NCBI RefSeq assembly: GCF_002233675.1
Contig: NZ_NMUQ01000002.1
Location: forward strand, 1,481,621-1,545,620
Length of the DNA: 64,000 bases
Origin: Paenibacillus herberti
GTDB lineage: Bacteria; Bacillota; Bacilli; Paenibacillales; Paenibacillaceae
Reading direction: 5' to 3'
Part shown: piece by piece, positions 18,093 to 27,559 of the stretch
Numbering within the stretch: the first letter of the stretch is position 1
Layout of the letters: each line of letters opens with the position of its first letter
Position numbers and translations under genes: made by a program
Notes under the pieces: generated by a model
Told to the model about the DNA's origin: nothing
The model's database searches: none
The model's input: the letters and a program-made list of their open reading frames with translations, nothing else

Positions 18093-19169
18093 ATGAAGGA
18101 AATCAAGGACATTGAAATTACGAACCACCTGCTGCAGCTGGTCGCACCCGGAACGGCTTTTCGGGAAGGACTCGACAACGTGCTCCGCGCCAAAACAGGA
18201 GCTCTGCTAGTCGTCGGCTACAGCCCCGAAGTGATGGAAGTAGTGGACGGCGGCTTCTCGATCAATTGTGATTTCTCACCGAACTACTTGTATGAGCTAG
18301 CCAAAATGGACGGCGCTATTATTCTTAGCGAGGATCTCAAGCGAATTCTCTACGCTAATACACAGCTGATCCCGGACCCGTCGACCCCTTCCACCGAGAC
18401 GGGCATTCGCCATCGTACCGCGGAGAGGGTGGCCAAGCAGACCGGGCGTTTAGTGGTCTCAATTTCACAGCGGCGCAATATCATTACGCTATATATGGGT
18501 AATCTTAGGTATTCGCTCAAGGAGATGGGCGTGATCCTCACCAAAGCCAACCAGGCCATTCAAACGTTGGAGAAGTATAAGGCGGTACTGCGCCAGTCGT
18601 TCACGAACTTGTCCGCGCTGGAATTCGAGGAATTGGTCACGCTTCAAGAAGTAGCTCATGTCATCCATCGGGTAGAGATGGTGCTGCGCATCAAGATGGA
18701 AATCAAGCGTTATGTCAACGAGCTTGGTACGGAAGGCCGATTGATCAGCATGCAGATGGAGGAACTGATCGGCGGTGTCGAGGAGGATGCCTGGTTCCTG
18801 CTCAAAGACTATGCCCGCGACAACAGCGACGAGCGGCTGCGCGACATTCGCATGGGGCTCAAAAAGCTCAGCAACGAGGAGCTGATGGATGCGCCGCATG
18901 TGATCAAGCTGCTTGGTTACCCGCAAGGAGCGTCCATTGCTGATGAGGCTGTGCAGCCGCGCGGCTACCGGCAAATGTACCGGATTCCGCGTTTGCCACT
19001 TGTCATCATGAACAATCTGATTGAGCGATTCGGCAATTTGCCGAATATCGTCATGGCGACAATTGCCGAGCTGGATGAAGTGGACGGTATCGGAGAGGTT
19101 CGCGCTCGGGCAATTAAGGAAGGGCTGCGCCGCATCCAAGATCAAATGTTCATTGACAGGCAAATCTGA
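18093..19169 (+). CDS. disA: Diadenylate cyclase / DNA integrity scanning protein DisA
   Basis: A 358-residue enzyme that condenses two ATP into c-di-AMP and patrols DNA for branched structures. The DAC domain shows the catalytic DGA (73-75) and RHR (106-108) motifs, followed by a helical linker and C-terminal HhH domain ([20 protein letters not shown]). The ATG at 18093 follows AGGGGG and aligns with B. subtilis DisA; an upstream TTG at 18072 overlapping radA is rejected. In B. subtilis RadA restrains DisA activity, consistent with the tight pairing here. Confidence 0.97.
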   Translation: MKEIKDIEITNHLLQLVAPGTAFREGLDNVLRAKTGALLVVGYSPEVMEVVDGGFSINCDFSPNYLYELAKMDGAIILSEDLKRILYANTQLIPDPSTPSTETGIRHRTAERVAKQTGRLVVSISQRRNIITLYMGNLRYSLKEMGVILTKANQAIQTLEKYKAVLRQSFTNLSALEFEELVTLQEVAHVIHRVEMVLRIKMEIKRYVNELGTEGRLISMQMEELIGGVEEDAWFLLKDYARDNSDERLRDIRMGLKKLSNEELMDAPHVIKLLGYPQGASIADEAVQPRGYRQMYRIPRLPLVIMNNLIERFGNLPNIVMATIAELDEVDGIGEVRARAIKEGLRRIQDQMFIDRQI

Positions 19170-19278
19170 TTACCCTAGAATGAGGGAATGCCATTCGGCT
19201 CAAATGGATGAAGGTGGAAAATATTCCATGCCTGAGTTCTAGCTTCGCCGGGCATAGTAGAGATGAGGTGGTACCAGA

Positions 19279-20019
19279 GTGTTTGCAAAATCATTGCCGA
19301 ATCTTTTTACAATAGGAAACCTGTTTCTCGGGATTGTAGCGATCATTCTCGTGTTCAATGATAAACCAGAGATGGCGGCGATGATGGTCATTGTCGCCAT
19401 GCTGCTGGACGGCGTTGACGGGCGGGTTGCCCGCGCGTTAGGTGTTACAAGTGAGTTTGGCAAAGAGCTTGATTCCTTATCCGATGTCATTTCTTTTGGA
19501 GTGGCTCCAGCGTTCATCATGTATGTTGTAGCATTCCAGGATCTTAACTCGGACGCGGCTTCATGGATTGTAACGGCGATCTTCCCGATCTGTGGTGCGC
19601 TCCGTCTGGCCCGCTTCAATGTGATCAGCGGTATTCCAGGTTACTTCGTCGGGCTGCCGATTCCGGCTGCCGGCGGCATACTGGCTACGCTAGCGCTGTT
19701 TTACAAGGATATACAGCCTTGGGTGCTCATGGCGAGCACGCTGGCGTTGGCGCTGCTTATGGTCAGCACGGTGAAGTACCCGAACTTTAAGAAGTTCGGC
19801 CTGCCGAAGAGTGCGATCTGGAGCATCCCGATCGTCGTAGCGATTGCAATCGCGCTCGGTGTCGCATTCCCGGATCAGCTTAGCAAGATCATTTTCGTGC
19901 CGCTGCTTATCTACGCACTCTATGGCCTAAAAAAAAACGTTAATGTGCATGGACGTCTCCGTCGTCGCAGCCGCCGCGCCAAGGGCGACGAGGAGCGTCG
20001 CTCTAAACGTAGCGTTTAG
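19279..20019 (+). CDS. pssA: CDP-diacylglycerol-serine O-phosphatidyltransferase
   Basis: A 246-residue integral membrane enzyme that makes phosphatidylserine, the precursor of phosphatidylethanolamine. The full CDP-alcohol phosphotransferase signature DGx2DGx2ARx8Gx3Dx3D is present with metal-binding aspartates D44, D47, D65 and D69. There are about six to eight hydrophobic segments and a very basic C-terminal tail (RLRRRSRRAKGDEERR). GTG 19279 is preceded by GATGAGGTGG. It follows disA after 109 nt and is closed by a strong terminator. Confidence 0.95.
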   Translation: MFAKSLPNLFTIGNLFLGIVAIILVFNDKPEMAAMMVIVAMLLDGVDGRVARALGVTSEFGKELDSLSDVISFGVAPAFIMYVVAFQDLNSDAASWIVTAIFPICGALRLARFNVISGIPGYFVGLPIPAAGGILATLALFYKDIQPWVLMASTLALALLMVSTVKYPNFKKFGLPKSAIWSIPIVVAIAIALGVAFPDQLSKIIFVPLLIYALYGLKKNVNVHGRLRRRSRRAKGDEERRSKRSV

Positions 20020-20038
20020 ATTCCTAACACGACAAAAT

Positions 20039-20084
20039 AAAACGGCAATCCCATTCGGCTCAAGTCGAGGGATTGCCGTTTTTA
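20039..20084. terminator. Terminator after pssA (bidirectional)
   Basis: A perfect 14-bp stem, AAAACGGCAATCCC with its complement, is followed by TTTTT on the plus strand and preceded by an A-run. It separates pssA from the convergent minus-strand genes and can serve both. Confidence 0.93.
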
Positions 20085-20089
20085 TCTAT

Positions 20090-20350
20090 TTAAAAGTATA
20101 GATAAAAATTATATCCTTTTGTATTAAAGTAGTGTTCCATTTTTTCTTCAAATGCTCTCCGTTCCTTAAAATAAATTTCAAAATCAGGTTCAGCTTCATA
20201 TTCATATGTGTTCAAATAAATCGAATCCTTCTCTTCACCGATGTAAGTAAGCTCGTGATGCGAAATAATCTCATCTAAAATTTCAGCTCCGCCAACTTGT
20301 GCTGTGATGTCATAATTTCCAGGCTCTATACATGTCCATCTTTTACTCAA
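20090..20350 (-). CDS. Small hypothetical protein, AT-rich gene
   Basis: An 86-residue acidic, aromatic-rich soluble protein (many Tyr, Phe, Glu) with no membrane segment or motif I recognise. TTG start at 20350 is supported by AAAGGGGA 7 nt upstream. It begins 18 nt after the stop of the stalk-domain protein gene on the same strand, so the two are likely co-transcribed. The stop lies close to the pssA terminator. Base composition is clearly more AT-rich than the flanking core genes, which hints at acquisition. Function unknown. Confidence 0.6.
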   Translation of the reverse strand: MSKRWTCIEPGNYDITAQVGGAEILDEIISHHELTYIGEEKDSIYLNTYEYEAEPDFEIYFKERRAFEEKMEHYFNTKGYNFYLYF

Positions 20351-20368
20351 ATTCTATTCCCCTTTTAG

Positions 20369-21187
20369 TTAGTTCAGCTCTCTGCCGACAGAGATCATAT
20401 AATCAACGTTGGTGAAGGGTGGGATTTTCTGCGTAAATGTAATGGTCTCGTCCTTATTGACAGCCTGCAGTGGAGGATTGAGGGGGCGGGAGTAAGAGTC
20501 TGTAGAGAATCCGCCGCGATTCGAAAAGGCGATCAACGGATGAATATCGCTTTTCCCTTTTTCGATTTTAGCTCCGGAACTGTTTTTGATATTAATGCTA
20601 AGGGCAGCGCTATTATTCTTTTGTACAACTTCATAGGATAACAAGTCAAAAGCATGCTCGTTCTTAACGTCGGCAGAGTCATTCCCCGCGAACATGTCGA
20701 ACACTTCTCCCTTAACAATACGTTTGTCCGTCAGATGCAGCAAGCTTTTCTTCTGATTCCAAGTATAAGACAAATCCGTTTGATCGAGAAACAAGCGCAT
20801 CGGCAAAAACATCGCTCCTTGGATAAGAGCGGGCTTGGTATCCATTTGAACGAGAGATCCGTCTACATAGGCATTGTAGGAGCCGATCGTTAATTTAAAC
20901 GTATGATCAAACCAACTGACGATGGCCGTTTTGGATTGAGGGTCGTAACTCACCGCGCCGCCCATCAAATCCTGGATCGATCTTAGCGGGATTAGCAAGC
21001 GATTGTTTCCATCGAGGAAAGGTGCTCTTGGTTTCGTGTACAAGATGGAGTATTTATCGATTTTAAGGTGAATGGGAGTCGGTTTATTTGCTTGGGCGGA
21101 TGCTGCGTCTGGAGGTGAAGCCACAGAAATTAGCATCATAGCCATAAGCGTAATAATTAACGAAATTATTTTTAATTTGTTTATCAA
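20369..21187 (-). CDS. Secreted stalk-domain (copper amine oxidase N-terminal-like) protein
   Basis: A 272-residue exported protein. An N-terminal signal peptide (positive MINKLK, hydrophobic core to about 24, small residues ASAQA near 30-33) precedes a stalk domain of the type named Cu_amine_oxidN1: LLIPLRSIQDLMGGAVSYD and FLPMRLFLDQTDLSYTW are typical repeats. The domain is common in Paenibacillus surface proteins and does not imply oxidase activity. Residues after about 160 are a less typical Asn/Ser-rich domain that I do not recognise. AT-rich relative to neighbours. Its upstream region (21188-21300) is shared with a divergent small membrane-protein gene. Confidence 0.85.
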   Translation of the reverse strand: MINKLKIISLIITLMAMMLISVASPPDAASAQANKPTPIHLKIDKYSILYTKPRAPFLDGNNRLLIPLRSIQDLMGGAVSYDPQSKTAIVSWFDHTFKLTIGSYNAYVDGSLVQMDTKPALIQGAMFLPMRLFLDQTDLSYTWNQKKSLLHLTDKRIVKGEVFDMFAGNDSADVKNEHAFDLLSYEVVQKNNSAALSINIKNSSGAKIEKGKSDIHPLIAFSNRGGFSTDSYSRPLNPPLQAVNKDETITFTQKIPPFTNVDYMISVGRELN

Positions 21188-21248
21188 GATATTCCCTCAC
21201 TCTCAATGGAATATAAATCAGATTTATTATCATCTCGTTTCAGCCTAA

Positions 21249-21276
21249 GTGACAGGCGTTGCCATCGTCATATAAC
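21249..21276 (+). promoter_or_regulatory. Possible SigA-type promoter for the small membrane protein
   Basis: GTGACA (21249-21254) and TATAAC (21271-21276) are spaced by 16 bp and lie about 30 nt upstream of the ATG at 21308. Both hexamers have one mismatch to consensus. Confidence 0.5.
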
Positions 21277-21307
21277 ATAGTGACGAATTAAGTGGGGGGA
21301 ATTAGAC

Positions 21308-21532
21308 ATGAAAACAGCGGTATTTTTATCGATTGCAGCGTTTGTTATAGGTCTGGCATTTCCGTATTTGGGCCTTATTTTTAAAATCCCCTTGATAATC
21401 GTTGTTGTTGTCATGCATGTAGCGGTGTCATCAAGGGAGCATGAAGGATGGCGCAAATATCTTGTAAACTACTGTTTTCTGTTAGCGCTTATCGTTAGTT
21501 ACTTGTTTAAACTCATTTTTGATATCGGATAA
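21308..21532 (+). CDS. Small two-helix membrane protein, unknown function
   Basis: A 74-residue protein with hydrophobic segments at about 4-38 (which may be two short helices) and 52-70, joined by a charged loop SSREHEGWRKY. The ATG follows GTGGGGGG, a strong ribosome site, and a plausible promoter lies upstream. It is followed immediately by a strong terminator, so it is a single-gene unit. No family recognised. AT-rich, like the two minus-strand genes beside it. Confidence 0.65.
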   Translation: MKTAVFLSIAAFVIGLAFPYLGLIFKIPLIIVVVVMHVAVSSREHEGWRKYLVNYCFLLALIVSYLFKLIFDIG

Positions 21533-21547
21533 GAGCAGTTGTCTAGT

Positions 21548-21597
21548 AAAAAAGATCGCGAACCCCTGAAAAGGAAGGATTCGCGATCTTTTTTTTT
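21548..21597. terminator. Bidirectional terminator
   Basis: AAAAAAGATCGCGAA and TTCGCGATCTTTTTT form a perfect 15-bp stem around a 17-nt loop with T-runs in both directions. It lies between the small membrane-protein gene (+) and the convergent cysteine-rich gene (-). Confidence 0.94.
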
Positions 21598-21651
21598 CAG
21601 CCCGACACGGGATGCCACTAGAGTCGTGATCCAACGAGCGGAAGCTTTAAT

Positions 21652-22047
21652 TTAAGTCAGATTAAATACGCCCAAAGTGGAGCATTTGGCAGACTCGGCC
21701 TCAATAACCTCGTCCAAATCTATTTCGAGCAGATTGCAAAGAGCGGACATATAAAAAAGGTTGCGGCCCAGCTCTGCCTTCAGAACGTCGCGGCAGTTTT
21801 CGCAGACAGCACCGTCCATGTGGGTTTCCAGCAGTCGCTTGGCTGTTTCCAGCTCAGGATCATCCGAATAGGGCTGTTTAACAGCTTGTATCTCGATGCA
21901 GCCACACTCGGTAACAGCTTTGGCAACCGCGCGATTTACGGCAGCACCGGCTTGGCCGAATTTGGACAGTACATCAAGTACGCTGCGGTGACGCAGAAGC
22001 AATTCCGATACTTGCTGCTGAAAATCGTTAAGCGTTGGGGCGCTCAT
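21652..22047 (-). CDS. Conserved-looking cysteine-rich helical protein with MazG-like C-terminus
   Basis: A 131-residue protein of unknown function. It carries six cysteines, including TECGCIEI (C48, C50) and CENC (C82, C85), plus C104 and C122, a spacing that could bind a metal. The C-terminal part, ELGRNLFYMSALCNLLEID and LDEVIEAESAK, resembles the helical core of MazG-like nucleotide pyrophosphohydrolases, but the acidic ExxE/D metal-binding helices are not clear, so activity is doubtful. The ATG at 22047 is chosen because GAAAGAGGTGGG precedes it; an in-frame ATG 23 codons upstream lacks this. I believe similar proteins occur in other Paenibacillus near disA, but this is memory, not a search. 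Confidence 0.8.
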   Translation of the reverse strand: MSAPTLNDFQQQVSELLLRHRSVLDVLSKFGQAGAAVNRAVAKAVTECGCIEIQAVKQPYSDDPELETAKRLLETHMDGAVCENCRDVLKAELGRNLFYMSALCNLLEIDLDEVIEAESAKCSTLGVFNLT

Positions 22048-22220
22048 GGAACCCACCTCTTTCGCAATTTTGTCATTGTATAGAGCTATTATAAGCTTGG
22101 CTTCTGCGGAATACAAAAGCGAATTGAGCTTTATGAGAAATCCTTCATGAGTCGATGTGGCGCATCGGTAACGGCCGCCGGGAAAGAAAGCCTCCCCCAG
22201 TCTTGTTGCCGGTCAAAATG

Positions 22221-22258
22221 TTCAAATTCCGCGCGGTTTAGCTGTCGCGAAATTGGAA
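22221..22258. repeat. Imperfect inverted repeat upstream of the PIN/TRAM gene
   Basis: Arms TTCAAATTCCGCG (22221-22233) and CGCGAAATTGGAA (22246-22258) match at 11 of 13 positions around a 12-nt centre. It lies 32 nt upstream of the PIN/TRAM start, with no T-run, so it is a better candidate for an operator or leader hairpin than a terminator. Confidence 0.45.
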
Positions 22259-22289
22259 CATACTGGCTAATGGAGGTGGCAAAATCGAT

Positions 22290-23402
22290 ATGGTTAAACG
22301 TATTCTGCAATTACTTGGACTTGTATTTGGCGGTATGCTAGGCTCTCAGGCGGGTATCGGGTCGGGAAGCTCCCTACCGGTTGGACTGGGCAGTTATAGC
22401 CCGCTTGCCGGGGGTTACGGCTCATTCGGTTATTACACTGGCTTGGCTGTGGGTGCATTTTGCGGGCTGCTGCTGGCAACCGCGCTCGCCGGCCGCGCCC
22501 AGAAGTTGCTTGGCGAAGGTGCACGTCGCGCTGCCGAGCTGCCTGCGGCGGATCTGCTGGCTGGAGCTGCAGGCTTGACCGCAGGTCTTGTGCTCTCGGC
22601 ACTCCTGTATCCGTCTGTATCTCGTCTGCCGGAATCGGCGGCGATGATCGTGCCAGCGTTGCTGACGCTCGGCCTTGGTTATGTCGGCTTGATGGTCGGC
22701 ATCCGCAAGAAAGAAGAACTGTCCGAAGGGCTTCAAACGCTGTTGCAGCCAAAGGTTTTACCGGAGCCGGAGAAGGTAGAGCCCGTTAATTTTGAAGAGC
22801 ATAAAATTATGGACACCAGCGTCATCATTGACGGCCGCATCGCGGACATCTGCAAAACAGGATTCATTGAAGGTACGCTCGTTATTCCGGAATTCGTGCT
22901 GGAGGAGCTGCAGCATATTGCGGATTCATCGGATTTGCTGAAGCGCAATCGCGGCCGTCGCGGCCTGGACATCCTTAATAAGATCCAAAAAGAGCTCGAT
23001 GTGAAAGTGATGATTTACGAGGGCGACTTTGATGAGATCAGCGAGGTGGACAGCAAGCTTGTGAAGCTCGCCAAGGTGCTGCGCGGCAAGGTGCTGACCA
23101 ATGACTTCAACCTGAACAAGGTATGCGAGCTGCAAGGTGTGTCCGTGCTCAACATCAATGATTTGGCCAACGCGGTTAAGCCGGTTGTACTACCTGGCGA
23201 GGAGATCGTCGTGCAAATCATCAAGGACGGCAAGGAACATGGCCAAGGTGTGGCCTATCTTGATGACGGTACGATGATCGTCGTGGAAGGCGGTCGTGAC
23301 TACATCGGCTTGACGATGGAGGTTCTCGTGACGAGCGTTCTGCAAACATCGGCTGGACGGATGATTTTCGCGAAGCCGAAGCTGTTGGAAAAAGCGCTGT
23401 AA
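22290..23402 (+). CDS. YacL-like PIN/TRAM-domain membrane protein
   Basis: A 370-residue protein matching the YacL family that sits between disA and ispD in many firmicutes. An N-terminal hydrophobic part of about 145 residues with several membrane helices is followed by a PIN nuclease-like domain starting at [16 protein letters not shown] (about 172) with conserved acidic residues ([20 protein letters not shown]), and a C-terminal TRAM domain ([20 protein letters not shown]). PIN domains are typically RNases; the target here is unknown. The ATG at 22290 follows GGAGGTGG. The N-terminus is richer in Gly/Ser than I would expect for the family. Confidence 0.93.
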   Translation: MVKRILQLLGLVFGGMLGSQAGIGSGSSLPVGLGSYSPLAGGYGSFGYYTGLAVGAFCGLLLATALAGRAQKLLGEGARRAAELPAADLLAGAAGLTAGLVLSALLYPSVSRLPESAAMIVPALLTLGLGYVGLMVGIRKKEELSEGLQTLLQPKVLPEPEKVEPVNFEEHKIMDTSVIIDGRIADICKTGFIEGTLVIPEFVLEELQHIADSSDLLKRNRGRRGLDILNKIQKELDVKVMIYEGDFDEISEVDSKLVKLAKVLRGKVLTNDFNLNKVCELQGVSVLNINDLANAVKPVVLPGEEIVVQIIKDGKEHGQGVAYLDDGTMIVVEGGRDYIGLTMEVLVTSVLQTSAGRMIFAKPKLLEKAL

Positions 23403-23438
23403 CGGGTTATGATAGGGAGATAAACGTTACAGCGGGAT

Positions 23439-24188
23439 GTGAGCGGATTGACAACGAGTAAAGAACATCTGCACGCCGATGATAGGGACAAGCCTCGCTG
23501 GGGCGCGGTCATCGTCGCCGCCGGACGCGGTACGCGCATGGGCACTGCCGAGAGCAAGCAGTTCCTTGAGCTGCGCGGCAAGCCCGTGCTGATCCATACA
23601 TTGGAGCTATTCCAGAGTATGGAGGAGATTGGCGAGATCGTGCTCGTGACGGGAGCGGACGATGTGGAGCGGTGCCGGGAATGGTGCCGCTTTTATCGCT
23701 TGTCCAAGGTGACAGCGGTGCTGGAGGGCGGCAGCGAGCGGCAACATTCCGTGCGGCTCGGCTTGGCCGGGCTCCGGTCGGAATGGGCGCTTGTCCATGA
23801 CGGCGTGCGACCGCTTGTGACGGCCAATGCTGTGCGTCTCTGCTTGCAACAGGCGGAGGGGACGGGAGCGGCTGTGCTAGCCGTGCCGGTCAAGGACACG
23901 ATTAAGCAGGTGGACGAGAGTGGGGTCATCACAGCAACACCGGACCGGAGAAGCTTGTGGGCGATCCAAACGCCGCAAGCTTTTCGCCGTGTCAGGCTGC
24001 TGGAAGCCCATGAGCAGGCGCTGCGCGACGGCTTCCTCGGCACGGATGATGCGATGGCAGTCGAAAGGCTTGGCGATTCGGTATCGGTCGCTGAGGGTGA
24101 ATATACGAACATCAAGATTACGACGCCGGAGGATCTTCCCTATGCGGAATTCCTTTTGGAACAGCGGGAGAGGGGAATTAAGATATGA
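23439..24188 (+). CDS. ispD: 2-C-methyl-D-erythritol 4-phosphate cytidylyltransferase
   Basis: A 249-residue enzyme of the MEP isoprenoid pathway that couples MEP with CTP to form CDP-ME. Seen: the glycine-rich nucleotide site AAGRGTRMG (about 27-35) with [21 protein letters not shown], and TPQAFR. The start is not certain: GTG 23439 gives a 20-residue N-terminal extension and has only a weak ribosome site, and TTG 23448 is an alternative. Its TGA overlaps the ispF ATG by 4 nt, so the two consecutive MEP-pathway genes are translationally coupled. Confidence 0.95.
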   Translation: MSGLTTSKEHLHADDRDKPRWGAVIVAAGRGTRMGTAESKQFLELRGKPVLIHTLELFQSMEEIGEIVLVTGADDVERCREWCRFYRLSKVTAVLEGGSERQHSVRLGLAGLRSEWALVHDGVRPLVTANAVRLCLQQAEGTGAAVLAVPVKDTIKQVDESGVITATPDRRSLWAIQTPQAFRRVRLLEAHEQALRDGFLGTDDAMAVERLGDSVSVAEGEYTNIKITTPEDLPYAEFLLEQRERGIKI

Positions 24189-24667
24189 TTCGGATAGGAC
24201 AAGGCTTCGACGTGCATCAGCTAGTGGAGGGGCGCCCTTGTATCATCGGAGGCGTGACCATACCCTATGAAAAAGGTCTTCTTGGCCATTCCGATGCGGA
24301 TGTGCTGCTCCACACGATTGCCGATGCTCTACTAGGCGCGCTGGCGCTGGGCGACATCGGCAAGCATTTTCCCGATACGGATCCTGCGTTCAAGGACGCA
24401 GACAGTCTGAAGCTGCTAGAGCATGTATGGTCGCTGATCAAAGAGCGCGGCTACCGCCTCGGCAATCTGGACTGCACAATCATCGCACAAGCGCCTAAGA
24501 TGGCGCCGTATATTCCGGCAATGGCTGCAATAATCGTTGAAGCTCTGGAAGCGACGCAGGATCAGGTGAACGTAAAAGCGACAACAACAGAGAAGCTCGG
24601 TTTCCCCGGCAGGGGCGAGGGCATCGCTGCTCAAGCGGTTGTCTGCCTTGTCAAGAATATGCTATGA
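24185..24667 (+). CDS. ispF: 2-C-methyl-D-erythritol 2,4-cyclodiphosphate synthase
   Basis: A 160-residue trimeric enzyme that cyclises CDP-ME 2-phosphate in the MEP pathway. Zinc-binding residues are visible in GFDVHQL (D8, H10) and the histidine of [15 protein letters not shown] and the C-terminal [16 protein letters not shown] complete the family signature. Length is normal. Upstream coupling to ispD through ATGA overlap; a 63-nt gap precedes gltX. Confidence 0.97.
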   Translation: MIRIGQGFDVHQLVEGRPCIIGGVTIPYEKGLLGHSDADVLLHTIADALLGALALGDIGKHFPDTDPAFKDADSLKLLEHVWSLIKERGYRLGNLDCTIIAQAPKMAPYIPAMAAIIVEALEATQDQVNVKATTTEKLGFPGRGEGIAAQAVVCLVKNML

Positions 24668-24730
24668 TCAGAGGCACTTATTTGGCTTATCGACCATTAT
24701 TTGCAATTGCTCAAGGAGGAAAGACTGCCC

Positions 24731-26206
24731 ATGGCACAAGCTAACCAGGAGGTCCGCGTTCGCTACGCCCCGTCCCCGACGGGTCATCTGCATATCGGCA
24801 ACGCGCGCACGGCTCTGTTCAATTATTTATATGCTCGCAGGCATGGCGGCAAGTTCATCGTCCGCATCGAGGATACGGATGTGAAGCGTAATGTAGCCGG
24901 GGGCGAGGAAAGCCAGCTCAAGTTCATGAACTGGCTTGGCATCACGTGGGATGAGAGCGTCGACATTGGCGGGGGTTACGGCCCCTATCGCCAAACGGAG
25001 CGTCTCGACATCTACAAAGCCTATTGGCAGCAATTGATGGACCAAGGACTTGCGTACCGCTGCTACTGCACGGAACAAGAGTTGGAGCAGGAGCGCGAGG
25101 AGCAGACAGCACGCGGAGAGACGCCGCGCTACTCGGGCCGTCACCGGAATTTGACACCGGAGCAAGGGGCTGCTTTTGAGGCCGAAGGCCGTGTCGCAAG
25201 CATTCGCTTCCGTGTTCCAGAGGACCGTACTTACACATGGGACGATATGGTGAAAGGTACGATCAGCATCGATACGAAGGAGACGGGCGATTTTGTCATC
25301 GTGAAAAAAGATGGCATCCCGACCTACAACTTCGCAGTGGCGATCGACGACCATGAGATGCGCATCTCCCATGTGCTGCGGGGCGAGGATCATATTTCCA
25401 ATACACCGCGTCAGCTGATGATCTATGAAGCTCTCGGATGGGAGCCACCGTTGTTCGCTCATATGACGCTTATCGTCAACGAGCAGCGCAAAAAGCTCAG
25501 CAAACGCGATGAGTCGATTGTTCAGTTCATCGAGCAATATGAGCAGCTTGGCTATTTGCCGGAGACGCTGTTCAACTTCATCGCATTGCTCGGTTGGTCG
25601 CCAGAGGGCGAGCAGGAGCTGTTTACCCGCGAGGAGCTAGTGGAAGTATTCGATTCTGCGCGCCTCAGCCGTAGTCCAGCCGTGTTCGACACGACCAAGC
25701 TGGCCTGGATGAACAATGAATATATCAAAAAGCTGGATCTGCCGCGTCTTGTCGACCTGTGTCTGCCCCATTTGCAAAAAGCAGGCCGTGTTAGCGGCGA
25801 GCCGGTCGCGCGGGAGCGGGAATGGGTGACTAGCTTAATTGACCTGTACCGTGACAAGCTGCGCTGGGGAGCGGAAATCGTGGAGCTGACCGAGCTGTTC
25901 TTCCTGGAATCTTACGAGGACGAGGCGGAAGCTCGCGAAGTACTGGCAGAAGAGACCGTTCCACAGGTTTTGTCGGCTTTCCTCGCAGGACTAGAAACGC
26001 TGGAGCCAGAAGCTTGGAACGAGGATAGCGTGAAGGCGCTCATCAAGTCGGTCCAAAAGGAAACCGGCTGCAAAGGCAAAGCGCTGTTCATGCCAATCCG
26101 CGCCGCCATCACCGGTCAAACACATGGCTCCGACCTGAACCGCACGATCGTGCTGCTTGGCAGCGAAAAGGTAGCCGCACGGCTGCGCGCTCGGCTGCAA
26201 GGCTAA
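24731..26206 (+). CDS. gltX: Glutamyl-tRNA synthetase
   Basis: A 491-residue class I aminoacyl-tRNA synthetase charging tRNA-Glu (and, in firmicutes lacking GlnRS, usually tRNA-Gln as well, later amidated by GatCAB). Seen: HIGN (21-24) as the HIGH motif, KLSKR near 254-258 as the KMSKS loop, and cysteines in [12 protein letters not shown] 24731 follows AAGGAGGA; an in-frame TTG at 24701 is rejected because that ribosome site would lie inside the coding sequence. Gene order ispD-ispF-gltX-cysE-cysS is the standard firmicute arrangement. Confidence 0.97.
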   Translation: MAQANQEVRVRYAPSPTGHLHIGNARTALFNYLYARRHGGKFIVRIEDTDVKRNVAGGEESQLKFMNWLGITWDESVDIGGGYGPYRQTERLDIYKAYWQQLMDQGLAYRCYCTEQELEQEREEQTARGETPRYSGRHRNLTPEQGAAFEAEGRVASIRFRVPEDRTYTWDDMVKGTISIDTKETGDFVIVKKDGIPTYNFAVAIDDHEMRISHVLRGEDHISNTPRQLMIYEALGWEPPLFAHMTLIVNEQRKKLSKRDESIVQFIEQYEQLGYLPETLFNFIALLGWSPEGEQELFTREELVEVFDSARLSRSPAVFDTTKLAWMNNEYIKKLDLPRLVDLCLPHLQKAGRVSGEPVAREREWVTSLIDLYRDKLRWGAEIVELTELFFLESYEDEAEAREVLAEETVPQVLSAFLAGLETLEPEAWNEDSVKALIKSVQKETGCKGKALFMPIRAAITGQTHGSDLNRTIVLLGSEKVAARLRARLQG

Positions 26207-26275
26207 AGCAGAGCCGGCTCGGCCATCCTGGCCCGCCGCTCGCTCGCAGCTAGAGCCCAACGTCGGCGCCGCTTC

Positions 26276-26303
26276 TTGCACTTTGCCGCTTTTGGGTTAT
26301 ACT
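26276..26303 (+). promoter_or_regulatory. Promoter of the cysE-cysS T-box transcript
   Basis: TTGCAC (26276-26281) and TATACT (26298-26303) with 16-bp spacing give a start near 26310, just before the T-box stem I. The 69-nt stretch after gltX holds no clear terminator. Confidence 0.7.
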
Positions 26304-26334
26304 AGATGTAATTCAGGCACATGCTGATCGAAAT

Positions 26335-26735
26335 TGACAGGCTTTGAGCAGGAGAGGAACGCCATATCCGGGATAGCAGAGAGGACATCCGTCACGCATC
26401 CGGCCTATGCAAGTATGCACAGCGCCGATTGCCGACTGGCTGAGAGATGTCCATTCCGACGGCGCGTCCAATGCACCTGTGAGCTTTGCTCCGATCCTGT
26501 GGACGCTCCCGGAACCTTGTTCCGGCCAAGAGCTGACGCAGGGGTAGGCGGCAACGTCCGGCCCGCGTTACAGGCCATATGAGACAGGGCCGTTTTCCGT
26601 TCGGCCGGTTTACCCTCAGGCGATCTGGTATCGCCGACACGGTGAAGCCGGTTTCCTCGGATGGCCCTGTACCGCAGAGTGGAACCGCGTGAATGACGCC
26701 TCTGCAGCCCTATGGCTGCGGAGGCTTTTTTTCAT
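26335..26735 (+). ncRNA. T-box riboswitch leader (tRNA-Cys) controlling cysE-cysS
   Basis: The T-box sequence AGAGTGGAACCGCG (26676-26689) is nearly consensus. Antiterminator arms GCAGAG and CTCTGC (26674-26706) compete with a terminator made from GCCTCTGCAGCC and GGCTGCGGAGGC followed by seven T (about 26698-26737). In stem I, GGACATC pairs with GATGTCC, and UGC in CCAAUGCACC (26472-26474) is the likely cysteine specifier codon. ACAGGGCC and GGCCCTGT frame a further stem. Uncharged tRNA-Cys should stabilise the antiterminator and switch on cysE-cysS. Exact stem I boundaries are not fixed. This fills the gene-free interval 26207-26852. Confidence 0.9.
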
Positions 26736-26852
26736 ACGAGAGTAGTTATCCTTATGGATAACATTCTCGTAATTCATTCGCATACGGACATCGTCGAAGG
26801 AACGGCGAAGCCGTATTGCCTTGCATATATGCCCAAATGGGGGGGCGAAAAC

Positions 26853-27557
26853 ATGTTACGACATATTAAGTCCGATATTCGGGCGGTGTTCGACAACGAT
26901 CCCGCCGCGCGCAGCATGTTTGAGGTCGTATTTACCTATTCCGGCCTGCATGCGATCTGGGCGCACCGGGTTGCGCATACGCTGTTCAAGCGGAAGTTTT
27001 ACACGCTGGCGCGTATCGTTTCTCAGGTAAGCCGATTTATGACGGGAATCGAAATCCATCCTGGTGCGAGAATCGGCAATCGGTTGTTCATCGATCACGG
27101 CATGGGTGTGGTCATTGGGGAAACATGCGAGATCGGCGATGATGTGGTTATTTACCAAGGCGTGACGCTGGGGGGAACCGGCAAAGAGAAGGGCAAGCGG
27201 CATCCGACGATCGGCAGCAATGTGGTCATTGGGTCTGGCGCCAAGGTGCTTGGCTCGTTCCGTGTCGGAGAAAATTGCAACATTGGCTCTAACTCCGTCG
27301 TTCTACGCGAAGTACCGGATAACAGCACCGTTGTGGGCAATCCCGGTCGCATCGTCAAGCGCAACGGACAGCGCGTAGGCGATCGGCTTGATCACACGCA
27401 ACTGCCCGATCCTGTCATTGAGATGTTCCGAAGCATGCAAAATGAAATTAATACCCTGAGGGCCGAAGTGAATTCGCTGCGCGAGAGCAGCGTGGCGGTG
27501 CGGGAGCCCTCGGAGCAGCAACCGGTCAAAATACCGGTAGGTGGAGGCGAGCTGTAA
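26853..27557 (+). CDS. cysE: Serine O-acetyltransferase
   Basis: A 234-residue enzyme acetylating L-serine with acetyl-CoA, the entry step of cysteine synthesis. N-terminal helical domain ([27 protein letters not shown]) and a left-handed beta-helix of hexapeptide repeats ([50 protein letters not shown]) are both clear. The ATG at 26853 aligns with B. subtilis CysE; the ribosome site is a G-run rather than a clean AGGAGG, which may mean weak translation. It lies 3 nt before cysS and is under T-box control. Confidence 0.97.
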   Translation: MLRHIKSDIRAVFDNDPAARSMFEVVFTYSGLHAIWAHRVAHTLFKRKFYTLARIVSQVSRFMTGIEIHPGARIGNRLFIDHGMGVVIGETCEIGDDVVIYQGVTLGGTGKEKGKRHPTIGSNVVIGSGAKVLGSFRVGENCNIGSNSVVLREVPDNSTVVGNPGRIVKRNGQRVGDRLDHTQLPDPVIEMFRSMQNEINTLRAEVNSLRESSVAVREPSEQQPVKIPVGGGEL

Positions 27558-27559
27558 CG

